Assembly (NCBI GenBank): GCA_965221575.1
Contig: CBDCSM010000011.1
Coordinates: 186,001 to 250,000, forward strand
Length of the DNA stretch: 64,000 nt
Direction: 5' to 3'
Source of the DNA: JAPPHA01 sp965221575
GTDB lineage: Bacteria > Pseudomonadota > Alphaproteobacteria > Rhodobacterales > Rhodobacteraceae
Shown: piece by piece, positions 42,459 to 51,235 of the stretch
Layout: each line of letters opens with the position of its first letter
Position numbering within the stretch: the first letter of the stretch is position 1
Made by a program: the position numbers and the translations under genes
The notes under the pieces: generated by a model
What the model saw: only the letters and a program-made list of their open reading frames with translations
What the model was told of the DNA's origin: nothing
Databases searched by the model: none

Positions 42459-44888
42459 CTATTCCGGCCTTCGATCGGAGCAGGATGGTGTTTTTATGCG
42501 AACACCGGCCGGGTCGAACACCGGGCCCGTTCGGATGACGGCATCGAACAACACCCGGGCGACGTCGACCTGAACGCGGGAGCCGTCCGCAAGGGGTCTC
42601 GACAGGCGGGCAAGCGCCACGGGTCTGCCGACCCTGTAGCCGAAGGCGCAGGATGTGGTCTGGCCAATGATGTCGTCGTCGTGGTGAACCGGTTCGTGGC
42701 CGAGTGGGCAAGCCTTCGGGTCGTCCAGCACCAGGGAGACAAGCTCCTGGCGGGCTCCGGCGGCGCGCCTTTCATTCATGGCCTCGAACCCGACGAACCC
42801 GCCCGATCGCCTCGTGGCGAAAACGAGTCCGGCCTCGATCGGAGAAATGTCGCCGTCAAGTTCGTGACCCATGGCACGGAACCCTTTCTCGATCCGCATC
42901 GATGTCTGGGCGAGCCCACCGGCAGGCTTCGCTCCGGCCCCGACCAGTGCTTCGTAAACCGCGCCCGCGTTCTCGCTCCTGCACGTGAACTCCCAGCCCG
43001 CCTCGCCCACATATGACATGCGCGCGGCGATTGCCTGATTGCCCGCAATGTGGACCGTGCCAAACGTGAAATACGCAAGGGCGTCGAGTACCGACGTGTC
43101 GGCGCCGCATGCCGCGGCGACCGTCGCGGCATTCGGTCCCATCAGGCCGAGCACGGCGTGACGTTCGGTACTGTCAGTCAACCGCACGTCGAATCCATCC
43201 GCGGCCCGCGACAACCAGGAGAGATCACGCCTGATGGCGCCAGAACCGGTGAACAGGCGAAAGTGACGGGATGTGAGTCTCTGCGCGACCAGGTCGCTTT
43301 CAAAGGTACCCCTTTTATTGAGCACTGCCGTGTAGATGACCGCGCCCGGCGGTCGATCCATATGCCCGGCGCAGACTCTCAACAGGAATGTCTCCGAATC
43401 CGGGCCCTCGACTTCGATCTTCCCAAAGGACGAGGCGTCGAATACGGCGGCAGCCTCGTGGGCGGCCATCACTTCCGATCGGACGGTCTCGAACCAGTCG
43501 GGACGCTCGAAACGCAGCCGAGGCTCCCGGGTCTCGCCGAAGTAAAGTGGCCGTTCCCATCCAAAGGCCTGCTCCATGCGCGCGCGCGCCTTGCGGTGTT
43601 CTCCGTCAAGCGGCAGGGCCCGCAGGTTTCGGGCGGTCTTCAGCTGCTTGCCCGGATAGGCGATGTCGTAATGGGTGCCGAGTATTTCGGGGACGCGGGT
43701 CATCAGGTGCTCGACCGAGTTGAAAACCGGTGCGAACCTCCGGGCATCCGCCTCGGTCAGGTCATAGGCAGGGCCCCCGTGCAACATCCAGTTCGCAAGG
43801 TTCATGCCGGCTCCGCCGGCGGAGGCCACGCCCACCGAGTTCATCCCGCAGCCGAGGTACAGCCCGCGGGTTTCGGCCGTCTCACCCAGCATGAACATTC
43901 CATCTGGCGTAAAGCTCTCCGGACCGTTGAGCAGCATCTTCACCTCTGCCCGTTCGAGGACCGGCAGGCGGTGCAGAGCCCGTTCCATCATCGGCTCGAA
44001 ATGGTCCCAGTCCTCGGGAAGCAGGCCGAACTCGAAGGTCTCGTCCAGAACGCCCGGCGCGACCGGCTTGCCGAACGGTTCGAAACAACCCACGAGGAGC
44101 CCGCCGCTGTCGTCCCGGATGTAGAGGCGGCCGTCATGGTCGCCGAGCGTGGGTAGATTGCCGGCGATTCCGTCAACCGGCCGGGTCAGCAGGTAGAAAT
44201 GTTCGCAAGCGAGCACGGGAACAGCGGCTCCTGCCGTTGCGCCCAGTTCACGCGACCAGAGTCCGCCGCAAAGCGCAACCGCATCGCATTTCACGACGCC
44301 CGCCGTGGTCTCGACCCCGTACACGCCGCCGTTCCGTGTCAGGATTCCGTTCACGCCTGTTCGCTCGAAGAGCCGGGCACCCAGCCCGCGCGCCGCCCGG
44401 ACCAGAGCGGAACAGACGTCGCTGGGCGACACCCTGCCGTCATCCGGCGACCAGACCGCGCCAAGGACGTCATCCGAATTCATCAGTGGCCAGCGTTCAA
44501 GCGCCTCGCCCACGGTCATGGACCGTGCCCTCACGCCAAAGGCATGCGCGAGCGCCTCCTGCCTCCGCACATGGATCAGGCGGTCGCGATGGGTGGCGAT
44601 CGACAGTGATCCGTTCCGGATCCAGCCGACGGACTGGCCCGTTTCCGATTCGAGCCGCTTGTAGAGATCGACCGAGTAGCGGATCATCCGGGTCAGGTTA
44701 CGTGAATGCCTGAGCATCCGGACCTGGGCCGCCGAATGCCAGGTGGTGCCGCTCGCGAGACGGTTGCGTTCCAGGAGAATGACGTCACCGACCCCCATGC
44801 TGGCCAGATGGTACAATGTCGAACATCCCATGATTCCGCCGCCGATGACGACGGCTCCCGCATGGTCCGGCAGTCCCGTTGTCGTCAA
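42459..44888 (-). CDS. FAD-dependent oxidoreductase with glycine-cleavage T domain (dimethylglycine/sarcosine dehydrogenase-like)
   Basis: 809 residues. The N-terminal DAO flavoprotein half (VVIGGGIMGCSTLYHLASMG, ASGTTWHSAAQVR with the His of covalent flavin linkage in this family) is followed by a FAO_M linker. The C-terminal GcvT/T_C folate domain (FDASSFGKIEVEGPDSETFL, SYVGEAGWEFTC) follows. Such enzymes demethylate N-methyl glycines and pass the one-carbon unit to tetrahydrofolate. The start is TTG 44888 with GGGAG about 9 bp upstream. It is divergent from an RpiR regulator and an amino-acid importer, so the imported amine is probably its substrate or precursor. Confidence 0.9.
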   Translation of the reverse strand: MTTTGLPDHAGAVVIGGGIMGCSTLYHLASMGVGDVILLERNRLASGTTWHSAAQVRMLRHSRNLTRMIRYSVDLYKRLESETGQSVGWIRNGSLSIATHRDRLIHVRRQEALAHAFGVRARSMTVGEALERWPLMNSDDVLGAVWSPDDGRVSPSDVCSALVRAARGLGARLFERTGVNGILTRNGGVYGVETTAGVVKCDAVALCGGLWSRELGATAGAAVPVLACEHFYLLTRPVDGIAGNLPTLGDHDGRLYIRDDSGGLLVGCFEPFGKPVAPGVLDETFEFGLLPEDWDHFEPMMERALHRLPVLERAEVKMLLNGPESFTPDGMFMLGETAETRGLYLGCGMNSVGVASAGGAGMNLANWMLHGGPAYDLTEADARRFAPVFNSVEHLMTRVPEILGTHYDIAYPGKQLKTARNLRALPLDGEHRKARARMEQAFGWERPLYFGETREPRLRFERPDWFETVRSEVMAAHEAAAVFDASSFGKIEVEGPDSETFLLRVCAGHMDRPPGAVIYTAVLNKRGTFESDLVAQRLTSRHFRLFTGSGAIRRDLSWLSRAADGFDVRLTDSTERHAVLGLMGPNAATVAAACGADTSVLDALAYFTFGTVHIAGNQAIAARMSYVGEAGWEFTCRSENAGAVYEALVGAGAKPAGGLAQTSMRIEKGFRAMGHELDGDISPIEAGLVFATRRSGGFVGFEAMNERRAAGARQELVSLVLDDPKACPLGHEPVHHDDDIIGQTTSCAFGYRVGRPVALARLSRPLADGSRVQVDVARVLFDAVIRTGPVFDPAGVRIKTPSCSDRRPE

Positions 44889-44905
44889 GCGATCACTCCC
44901 GACTT

Positions 44906-44951
44906 GAACATTGATGTTTGATATGTTTCATTCTCTGAGAACATTGAAACA
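44906..44951. promoter_or_regulatory. repeated GAACATTGA and TGTTTCA/TGAAACA inverted repeat
   Basis: GAACATTGA occurs at 44906-44914 and 44939-44947. TGTTTCA at 44924-44930 is mirrored by TGAAACA at 44945-44951. All lie in the 77-bp gap between the divergent flavoprotein and RpiR genes and are natural candidate RpiR sites. Confidence 0.45.
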
Positions 44952-44965
44952 AATGCAACAGAGGC

Positions 44966-45862
44966 ATGCAGACCGAGCCAGAATCAAGACTGAAGAACCT
45001 GACACCGCACAGTCTTCAGTCCCTGAGTCCGCAATTGCGCCGGGCGGCGCATTATGTTGTCGAGAACCTGGGCGAAGTTGCGACCCGGTCGCAACGCAGC
45101 ATTGCCCGGAACGCGAATCTTCCTGCTCCCACCTTCACCCGGATGGCGCGTGCCATCGGCTACGCAAGCTATGACGCCCTCAGAGAGTCCTGCCGGGCGG
45201 AAATCCTGGGAAGCCGCAACCAGCTTGCCCGCAAGGCACAGGCGCTGATTGACGCCGACGACAGGAATTCCGGAATTGCCACCCGTCAGGCCGCGGCGGC
45301 CATCAGCAATACCGAGGCCCTGGTTGCCGCGCTCGCACCCGGCGAACTGGATACTGCGGTCGATATGCTTGCGCACGCACACCGAGTGGCCCTGATCGGC
45401 GAGATGAGCGCACTGCCGATCGTGGAGTATGCCCATTACCTGGCCAACATGTCACTGACCGGCTGGATCGTGCCCGGGCGGGGCGGAAACGGCCTGGCCA
45501 ACGACCTGGCCGACCTTGGCTCGGAAGATGCCTGCATCCTCTTCAGCATCAGACCTTACGCGGCCAGGGCCATTGCCATCGCCGGCAGTATCAGTGCACG
45601 CGGCGTGCCCCTGATTGTCCTGACGGACAGCCCCCTGTCACCGGTCGCCGCCCATGCGCGTCAATGTTTTTGCATTTGCACCGAAAGCCCGCAGTTTTTT
45701 CCCTCTCATGTCGCGGCTGTGGTGTTTTTCGAGGCATTAATCGGTATGATCGTTCGCGTGAGGGGGAAGGAAGCGCAGGAGCGCATCGTCGCGGTCGAAC
45801 GGCAAAACCACCAGCTGGAAAGATACTGGCAGGATTGGCCTGCCGCCAACAAGGGAGTGTGA
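44966..45862 (+). CDS. RpiR/MurR family transcriptional regulator (HTH + SIS)
   Basis: 298 residues. The HTH_6 domain (SLSPQLRRAAHYVVENLGEV, NANLPAPTFTRMARAIGYAS) is at about 15-90 and an SIS domain at 125-260 (RVALIGEMSALPIVEYAHYL, DACILFSIRPYAARAIAIAG). In this family the SIS domain senses phosphosugars or other small ligands. It precedes the importer genes by 4 bp and is divergent from the flavoprotein, so it most likely controls both. Confidence 0.9.
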   Translation: MQTEPESRLKNLTPHSLQSLSPQLRRAAHYVVENLGEVATRSQRSIARNANLPAPTFTRMARAIGYASYDALRESCRAEILGSRNQLARKAQALIDADDRNSGIATRQAAAAISNTEALVAALAPGELDTAVDMLAHAHRVALIGEMSALPIVEYAHYLANMSLTGWIVPGRGGNGLANDLADLGSEDACILFSIRPYAARAIAIAGSISARGVPLIVLTDSPLSPVAAHARQCFCICTESPQFFPSHVAAVVFFEALIGMIVRVRGKEAQERIVAVERQNHQLERYWQDWPAANKGV

Positions 45863-45866
45863 ACAC

Positions 45867-46703
45867 ATGAAGACATACATTCTATCCGCAATCAGCAGCA
45901 TCGTCGTGCTGGCCATGTCTGCCGGCGCGACCATGGCTGCGCAGTGCTCCAACGACGTGTGGAACAAGGTCATGGAACGCGGCAAGGTCGTGGTCGGCGT
46001 CAAGGCCGACTACAAGCCCTGGGGCTACCGCGACGAGAACGGCAATCTTGTGGGCATGGAAATCGACATGGCCCAGGATGTCGCGGACACTCTGGGCGTC
46101 GAACTGGAACTTGTTCCGGTACAGTCCTCGAACCGGATGCAGTTTCTGGAACAGGGCAGGATCGACATGATGATCGCGACCATGTCCGACCGCGCCGACC
46201 GTCGGGAGATTGTCGGAATTCCGGGTCCCAACTACTACACCTCCGGAACCAACATCATGTCGCCCATGGCTCTCGGCTTCTCGCAGTGGGAAGACTTGCG
46301 CGGCCGAAAAGTCTGCGGCAAGCAAGGCGCTTTCTACAACCAGATCGTCGAAGAGCGCTACGGCGTTGAAATCGTCGCCTTCACCGGCAACGCCGAGGCC
46401 AAGCAGGCTTTGCGGGACAAGAAGTGCGTCGCCTGGGTCTATGACGACAGTTCGATCGGGTCGGACCTGGCGTCGGGGAATTGGGACGAATTCGAGATGC
46501 CGCTCATGTCCGAAGACGACAACCCCTGGGGTCTGGCCGTGCCGCTCGGCGAGTTGAATTGCGTCTTCGGTCAGTTCATGTCCGGCATGCAGTACAACTG
46601 GCACCGTTCGGGACGCCTGATCGAACTCGAGGCCAAGTGGGGAATCAAGCCCACCGAATACCTCAAGATCCAAGCCGAACGTCACAGCGACTGGATCGAA
46701 TAG
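45867..46703 (+). CDS. amino-acid ABC transporter substrate-binding protein (SBP family 3)
   Basis: Periplasmic receptor, 278 residues. The signal peptide YILSAISSIVVLAMSAGATM is probably cut at AMA-AQC or nearby. Family-3 markers are VVVGVKADYKPWGYRDENG, GMEIDMAQDVADTLGV and MMIATMSDRADRREIV. First importer gene after the regulator. A 12-bp stem-loop follows its stop. Ligand is unknown; the neighbouring enzymes suggest a modified or N-methylated amino acid. Confidence 0.92.
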   Translation: MKTYILSAISSIVVLAMSAGATMAAQCSNDVWNKVMERGKVVVGVKADYKPWGYRDENGNLVGMEIDMAQDVADTLGVELELVPVQSSNRMQFLEQGRIDMMIATMSDRADRREIVGIPGPNYYTSGTNIMSPMALGFSQWEDLRGRKVCGKQGAFYNQIVEERYGVEIVAFTGNAEAKQALRDKKCVAWVYDDSSIGSDLASGNWDEFEMPLMSEDDNPWGLAVPLGELNCVFGQFMSGMQYNWHRSGRLIELEAKWGIKPTEYLKIQAERHSDWIE

Positions 46704-46718
46704 TCGACATGACACTCA

Positions 46719-46746
46719 TGTGCCTCCCGATGCCGGGAGGCGCATG
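46719..46746 (+). promoter_or_regulatory. intercistronic stem-loop after binding-protein gene
   Basis: Twelve-bp stem ATGTGCCTCCCG / CGGGAGGCGCAT with one G-U pair and a 4-nt loop, between the binding protein and first permease. No T-tract, so mRNA stabilisation is more likely than termination. Confidence 0.6.
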
Positions 46747-46763
46747 ACTTTCGGTCTGCCCGA

Positions 46764-47510
46764 ATGGAAGAATTCTTTCGCGAACTGGCCGCCGACGCGC
46801 CACGCTGGAATTTCATCTGGATGTACGACGATCGCCAGCAGGGCAAGGTGCTGTCCGGGCTCTGGATGACGATCAAGTTGAGTGCGTTGTGCCTTATCTT
46901 CTCGGTTCTCATCGGCCTCGTGGGAGCATGGATGCAGGGTGCCCGCTCGGTCATGATCCGGGCCGTCGTGCAGGGCTATATCCAGTTCTTCCGGAACACG
47001 CCGCCGCTTGTGCAACTGCTTTTTTTCTATTTTGCCCTCGGCCAGTTCACGCCGGTCGTCGCCGGCGCCGACGGCTGGACGGTCGAACCCGTGATTTCAA
47101 ATGTCGGCTGGGCGATCATCTCGCTCAGTTTCTTTGCGGGCGCGTTCAACGTCGAAATCTTCCGCGCCGGCATCGAAGCGGTGCCGGAATCCATGGTGGA
47201 AGCGTCGGAATCCCTCGGTTTCACCCGGTTGCAGAGCTACATCTACGTGGTTCTGCCGCTGGCCTTCAGGGTCTGCCTTCCGGCACTCAACAACAACCTG
47301 ATCAACCTGGTCAAGACCACGACCCAAGCCTACGCGATAGCCGTGCCGGAACTGTTGTATCATTCCGTATCGATCTGGAATGACTATCCCTCCGCCCAGT
47401 ACCCGACGATGCTCATGCTGTTCGTCGCCTATATCGTGCTGGTGGCAATTCTGGTCTTCGGCATGACCCGCTGGGAACGCGCAATGAAGATTCCGGGTTA
47501 CGGCAGGTGA
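46764..47510 (+). CDS. amino-acid ABC transporter permease (HisM/GlnP type, first)
   Basis: Inner-membrane permease, 248 residues, about five helices. It carries YIQFFRNTPPLVQLLFFYFA and the EAA loop SESLGFTRLQSYIYVVLPLA. It overlaps the second permease by GTGA at 47507-47510. Together they form the heterodimeric channel of a polar amino-acid importer. Confidence 0.92.
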   Translation: MEEFFRELAADAPRWNFIWMYDDRQQGKVLSGLWMTIKLSALCLIFSVLIGLVGAWMQGARSVMIRAVVQGYIQFFRNTPPLVQLLFFYFALGQFTPVVAGADGWTVEPVISNVGWAIISLSFFAGAFNVEIFRAGIEAVPESMVEASESLGFTRLQSYIYVVLPLAFRVCLPALNNNLINLVKTTTQAYAIAVPELLYHSVSIWNDYPSAQYPTMLMLFVAYIVLVAILVFGMTRWERAMKIPGYGR

Positions 47511-48394
47511 AACGAATTCCGGGAATTTCCGCTCCGGCTCCGGGAGGGATGGCCGTGCTCAAGCCGTTCGACCGGCACAAGCACGTCCCCGACGGATATT
47601 TCGTCACCCGATGGCTGGCCTCGCTGCCCTGGTGGACCCCCTTTGCGGTGCTGGCGGTCATGGTGATCTGGCCGCAGGTTCCGCATGCCCAGGACCGCTA
47701 CGGGACGGGCGATGCCTTCGGCGCGCTCTGGCGCTGGATGCCCTTCCTGGTCAAATCCGGATTCCTCTTCAATGTCCTGATCTCGATGCTCGCGATGGCC
47801 ATCGGAACAGTGGCGGGGGCCATTCTGGGACTGGCGCAGATCTCCCTGCACCGGCCCGTGCGGATCGTTGCATGGTTCCTCACCCAGCTGTTCCGCAACT
47901 CGCCCTGGCTGGTTCTTCTCTTCATCGTGCTCCTGGCCTTTCCTTTCGAAGTGACCATTTTCGGCGTATCCGTCCGCATTCCCGACTGGGTCAAGGGCGT
48001 CTTCGGCCTCAGCCTGCCAATCATGGCAAATATATCCGAGGTGGTTCGCGGCGCCGTATTATCGGTGCCCTCGGCCCAGTGGGAGGCGGCCGAAAGTCTT
48101 GCTTTCACGCGTCGCCAGGTGCTGTGGCAGGTGATCCTGCCGCAATGCTACAAGCGCATGCTGCCGCCATGGATGAACTGGTACGCGATCCTGGCCATGG
48201 CCACGCCGCTCTGCAGCCTGCTCGGAATCGAGGAACTGATCACGCTGAGCCGACAGGCCATGGAAGCCGAGGACAATCACCCGGAACTCCTGGTTCCCTT
48301 CTTCGGCTTCGCGCTGCTCCTCTTTTTCATCTATTGCTATCCCATAGCCCGCTGGACCATTTACCTGGAACGCAGATTCGCGGTGAAACTATGA
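47507..48394 (+). CDS. amino-acid ABC transporter permease (second)
   Basis: 295 residues with a longer N-terminal cytoplasmic region. Core pattern LTQLFRNSPWLVLLFIVLLA, and EAA loop AESLAFTRRQVLWQVILPQC. Starts by GTG overlapping the first permease stop and overlaps the ATPase ATG by 4 bp. The long N-terminus before the first helix (to about residue 38) is normal for the larger partner of such pairs. Confidence 0.92.
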   Translation: MKRIPGISAPAPGGMAVLKPFDRHKHVPDGYFVTRWLASLPWWTPFAVLAVMVIWPQVPHAQDRYGTGDAFGALWRWMPFLVKSGFLFNVLISMLAMAIGTVAGAILGLAQISLHRPVRIVAWFLTQLFRNSPWLVLLFIVLLAFPFEVTIFGVSVRIPDWVKGVFGLSLPIMANISEVVRGAVLSVPSAQWEAAESLAFTRRQVLWQVILPQCYKRMLPPWMNWYAILAMATPLCSLLGIEELITLSRQAMEAEDNHPELLVPFFGFALLLFFIYCYPIARWTIYLERRFAVKL

Positions 48395-49137
48395 CATGGA
48401 CTGCTGACCAACCGATTGTCTCGATTCAGGACGTCCACAAGTCCTTCGGCGACCTGGAAGTGCTCAAGGGCGTTTCCCTGGATGTCATGAAGGGCGAAGT
48501 GATCTGCATCATCGGCCCGTCCGGTTCGGGAAAATCAACCCTGATCCGATGCGTCAACGGGCTCAACGACATTCAGTCGGGCTCGATCACAGTCTTGGGC
48601 CAGGAGGTCCACGACCCGAAACTGGACAAGCTGGAACTCCGCAAGAAGGTCGGGATGGTATTCCAGCAGTACAACCTCTTTCCCCACAAGACCGCACTTG
48701 AAAACGTGATGATGGCTCCGATCCTGGTCCTCAAGCAGAACAGGCAAGAGGTCGAGACCCGCGCGCGCGCATTGATGGCCAAGGTGCGTCTCCAGGGCAA
48801 GGAAGACAGTTACCCCGGGGAGCTTTCCGGCGGACAGCAACAGCGAGTCGCGATCGCCCGCTCGCTCGCCATGAATCCCGACGTCATGCTTTTTGACGAA
48901 GTCACGGCGGCACTCGATCCCGAGACCGTCAAGGAAGTGCTGATCACCATCCGCGAACTGGCCGAGGAGGGCATGACCTGCATCCTCGTGACCCACGAAA
49001 TGGGTTTCGCGCGCGAGTTGGCCGATCACATCTACTTCACGGATCGCGGCGTCATCGTCGAACACGGTCCGCCCGCGACCTTCTTCGAGGAAGCCAATGA
49101 CCCGAGAACCAGGGAGTTCCTGAGCCAAATCCTGTAA
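48391..49137 (+). CDS. amino-acid ABC transporter ATP-binding protein (GlnQ/HisP type)
   Basis: 248 residues from ATG 48391. Walker A GPSGSGKST, Q-loop VFQQYNLFPHKTALENV, signature LSGGQQQRVAIARSLAM, Walker B VMLFDEVTAALDPE and H-loop LVTHEMGFAREL are all intact. The open frame extends far upstream across the permease gene, but only this part is conserved. It completes the SBP-permease-permease-ATPase set. Confidence 0.94.
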   Translation: MTWTADQPIVSIQDVHKSFGDLEVLKGVSLDVMKGEVICIIGPSGSGKSTLIRCVNGLNDIQSGSITVLGQEVHDPKLDKLELRKKVGMVFQQYNLFPHKTALENVMMAPILVLKQNRQEVETRARALMAKVRLQGKEDSYPGELSGGQQQRVAIARSLAMNPDVMLFDEVTAALDPETVKEVLITIRELAEEGMTCILVTHEMGFARELADHIYFTDRGVIVEHGPPATFFEEANDPRTREFLSQIL

Positions 49138-49295
49138 CCATTTTCCTGGCAAGTTCCTGGCATGGGTCTGTTTCACTTCTCCGTCTGCAGAGGTGACGAT
49201 GGACATTGAATACTTCGTGCGCAGTGCTCCACCGTATCCCGGAAATCCGGGACCGCTGGCGGGACCATCGGACGCATGAAAGAGCCGGAGGACAC

Positions 49296-50126
49296 GTGAG
49301 AGAATACGTCAAACCCGAGCGATGGGCGTCGACGGCGAACAAGCTCTTTCCGCACCAGGTCGGTTTCACCGCGCCGCCGCACGACTTCGACGCGGCCCCG
49401 TCGGACTTCCTGCGTATCGCGCCGGAGTCGGTCGGGGTACATGGCCGGATGCTGCACGTACCGGGGTACGCTCACGAGCTTAGCCAGCGCTCGGACAACT
49501 TCCACCTGCTGGAGGAGTTCGTCGAATGCATGGCGAACAACGGCGCCGATGTCTGCGGCCAGGTCGGAACCAACTGGGTCCATGCCTCGGGGACAACGCC
49601 AGACGAGATCCGCGCGATCTGCGAGCGAATCAGCGATACCTACAAGACCCCGTTCCACATGGCGGGCTACTGCCTGGTCGAGGGGCTGCGAGAGCTTGGC
49701 GCCGAGAAGATCGCTCTCAATTCGGTCTATTTCTGGCCCGACTGGCGCGACGGCATTGCCCGCTTTCTCGGGCAGGCCGGTTTCGACCTCGTCTATTGTG
49801 GAAATTTCGTCGATCTCGGGCTCTATGCAAGCCAGGAGGACGTCAACGCGCAGACCTGGATCTTCCCGTGCGAAATCGCGGCAAAGTCGATGGAGCGACT
49901 CGCCGAACGCGCGCCGGACGCTGATGCCTACATCGTCAACGGCATGCCCAATTTCCGCCGTGCGAACGGAATACCCCGGCGGATGATCTCGCTGGAGAGC
50001 GAACTCGAAGAACTGGTCGGCAAGCCGATCGTCGCTTCCGACTCGGCGCTCTACTGGCGGATCTTCAAGACCCTCGGAGTCGCGCCGACGACCTCCCAGG
50101 GCCGCCTCCTTTCCACGCTTTCCTGA
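49296..50126 (+). CDS. Asp/Glu racemase-superfamily protein (maleate isomerase/arylmalonate decarboxylase-like) lacking the catalytic cysteines
   Basis: 276 residues from GTG 49296, with GGAGG 4-5 bp upstream. The overall pattern follows maleate cis-trans isomerase: PDWRDGIARFLGQAGFDLV, then DADAYIVNGMPNFRRANGI, LESELEELVGKPIVASDSAL. The two usual cysteines are replaced: the first CTS-type motif reads VGTNW (91-94 region) and the second SCT-type motif reads VNGMPN (214-219). Racemase or isomerase chemistry by thiols is therefore unlikely. It follows the importer by 158 bp and precedes a sulfotransferase by 13 bp, so the three are probably linked functionally. Confidence 0.75.
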   Translation: MREYVKPERWASTANKLFPHQVGFTAPPHDFDAAPSDFLRIAPESVGVHGRMLHVPGYAHELSQRSDNFHLLEEFVECMANNGADVCGQVGTNWVHASGTTPDEIRAICERISDTYKTPFHMAGYCLVEGLRELGAEKIALNSVYFWPDWRDGIARFLGQAGFDLVYCGNFVDLGLYASQEDVNAQTWIFPCEIAAKSMERLAERAPDADAYIVNGMPNFRRANGIPRRMISLESELEELVGKPIVASDSALYWRIFKTLGVAPTTSQGRLLSTLS

Positions 50127-50139
50127 GCGGAACGCCCGC

Positions 50140-50913
50140 ATGCACAGGATTCTCGCTCTCTGGGCCGTGCCCCGCTCCACCTCCACCGCCTTCGAATGGA
50201 TGATGCGCATGCGAGGCGACATGACCTGCCTCCACGAACCCTTCGGCGAAGCCTGGTACCAGGGAGAAAATCCGCTTTGGCCGCGCGTCCAGCCTGACAG
50301 CGTGCGCACTCCCGGCCTCACCATCGAGAGCGCTTGGGAAAGGCTGAAGGCGGCGGCGAAAGCCGGGCCCGTCTTCTCCAAGGATTTCCCGCACTACATC
50401 GAACACATGTGTACGAGGGAGTTTCTCGACCACTTCACCCATTCCTTCCTGGTCCGTGACCCGGCGAAGACCATCGCCTCGATGTTCAAGCACTGGCCGG
50501 ACTTCCATTTGAAGGAGACCGGATTCATCGAACAACGCCGCCTCTTTGACCGGCTCAGCGACGAATTCGGCGAAATACCGCCCGTCCTGGACAGCGATGA
50601 TCTGCTCGAGGACCCCGGGAGCATGGTCGAGGCATGGTGCGATGCCGTCGGCATTCCATTCATTCCTGAGGCGTTGCGGTGGGAACCTGGGGCACGGGAC
50701 GAAGTGAGCTGGTGGGATGGCGGGTCATTCCACGAAAACTTGCGCAATTCGGACGGCCTCAAGCCGCAGCCCCGTACCCACATGGACATCTCCAAAGCGC
50801 CGGATCGGGTGAGGGAGATTTACGAGATTGTTCTGCCTCACTACGAGCACCTCAGTACCCATCGATTGACGGCGCCCTCCGCGAATCTGGCGCAACGTGT
50901 CAAGTTGTCTTGA
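50140..50913 (+). CDS. sulfotransferase family protein
   Basis: 257 residues. The N-terminal segment ILALWAVPRSTSTAFEWMM matches the 5'-phosphosulfate loop of PAPS-dependent sulfotransferases. HSFLVRDPAKTIASMFKHWP matches the 3'-phosphate-binding motif. This is the small, soluble bacterial type that also includes proteins annotated as branched-chain aminotransferase-like. Immediately downstream of the racemase-like gene in the amino-acid import cluster. The acceptor is unknown. Confidence 0.82.
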   Translation: MHRILALWAVPRSTSTAFEWMMRMRGDMTCLHEPFGEAWYQGENPLWPRVQPDSVRTPGLTIESAWERLKAAAKAGPVFSKDFPHYIEHMCTREFLDHFTHSFLVRDPAKTIASMFKHWPDFHLKETGFIEQRRLFDRLSDEFGEIPPVLDSDDLLEDPGSMVEAWCDAVGIPFIPEALRWEPGARDEVSWWDGGSFHENLRNSDGLKPQPRTHMDISKAPDRVREIYEIVLPHYEHLSTHRLTAPSANLAQRVKLS

Positions 50914-51235
50914 ATCCTGATCCAATTCCTCGAAGTGAACCTCCCTGGCAGTTCGGAGGTCGTCCGGGCTTGTGCGGTGGCATTGCCGGGCGTGCTTGCT
51001 GCCCGATGTCTCCTTGCGAGGTGCACCGGGACCACGGTCCCCGGGTTCCGTCCGCTCTGCCCGAAACCGAGGTCGATCTCCCGGTCGACGCATTCCGGCG
51101 TATTGGTCGGTTTCGTGTACAATTGACGGACTTTCCCGCGGGGTGACGGGGCACCCATGAAGGTCAACCTTGCCCCGTCTCACGCCTCAAACTAAACACC
51201 GTTTCCGAAATGGGCTTCCACGGGTACATCCGAAC
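50914..51235 (+). promoter_or_regulatory. argG upstream region
   Basis: 322 bp. TACAAT at 51118-51123 is a plausible -10 box for argG. A 12-codon frame, ATG at 51160 reading KVNLAPSHASN, lies in the leader but has no arginine codons, so it is not an attenuator peptide. No other feature seen. Confidence 0.35.

Noticed and set aside
51160..51198. Leader peptide for arginine attenuation upstream of argG
   Set aside because: The 12-codon frame contains no arginine codons and no alternative hairpins were evident.
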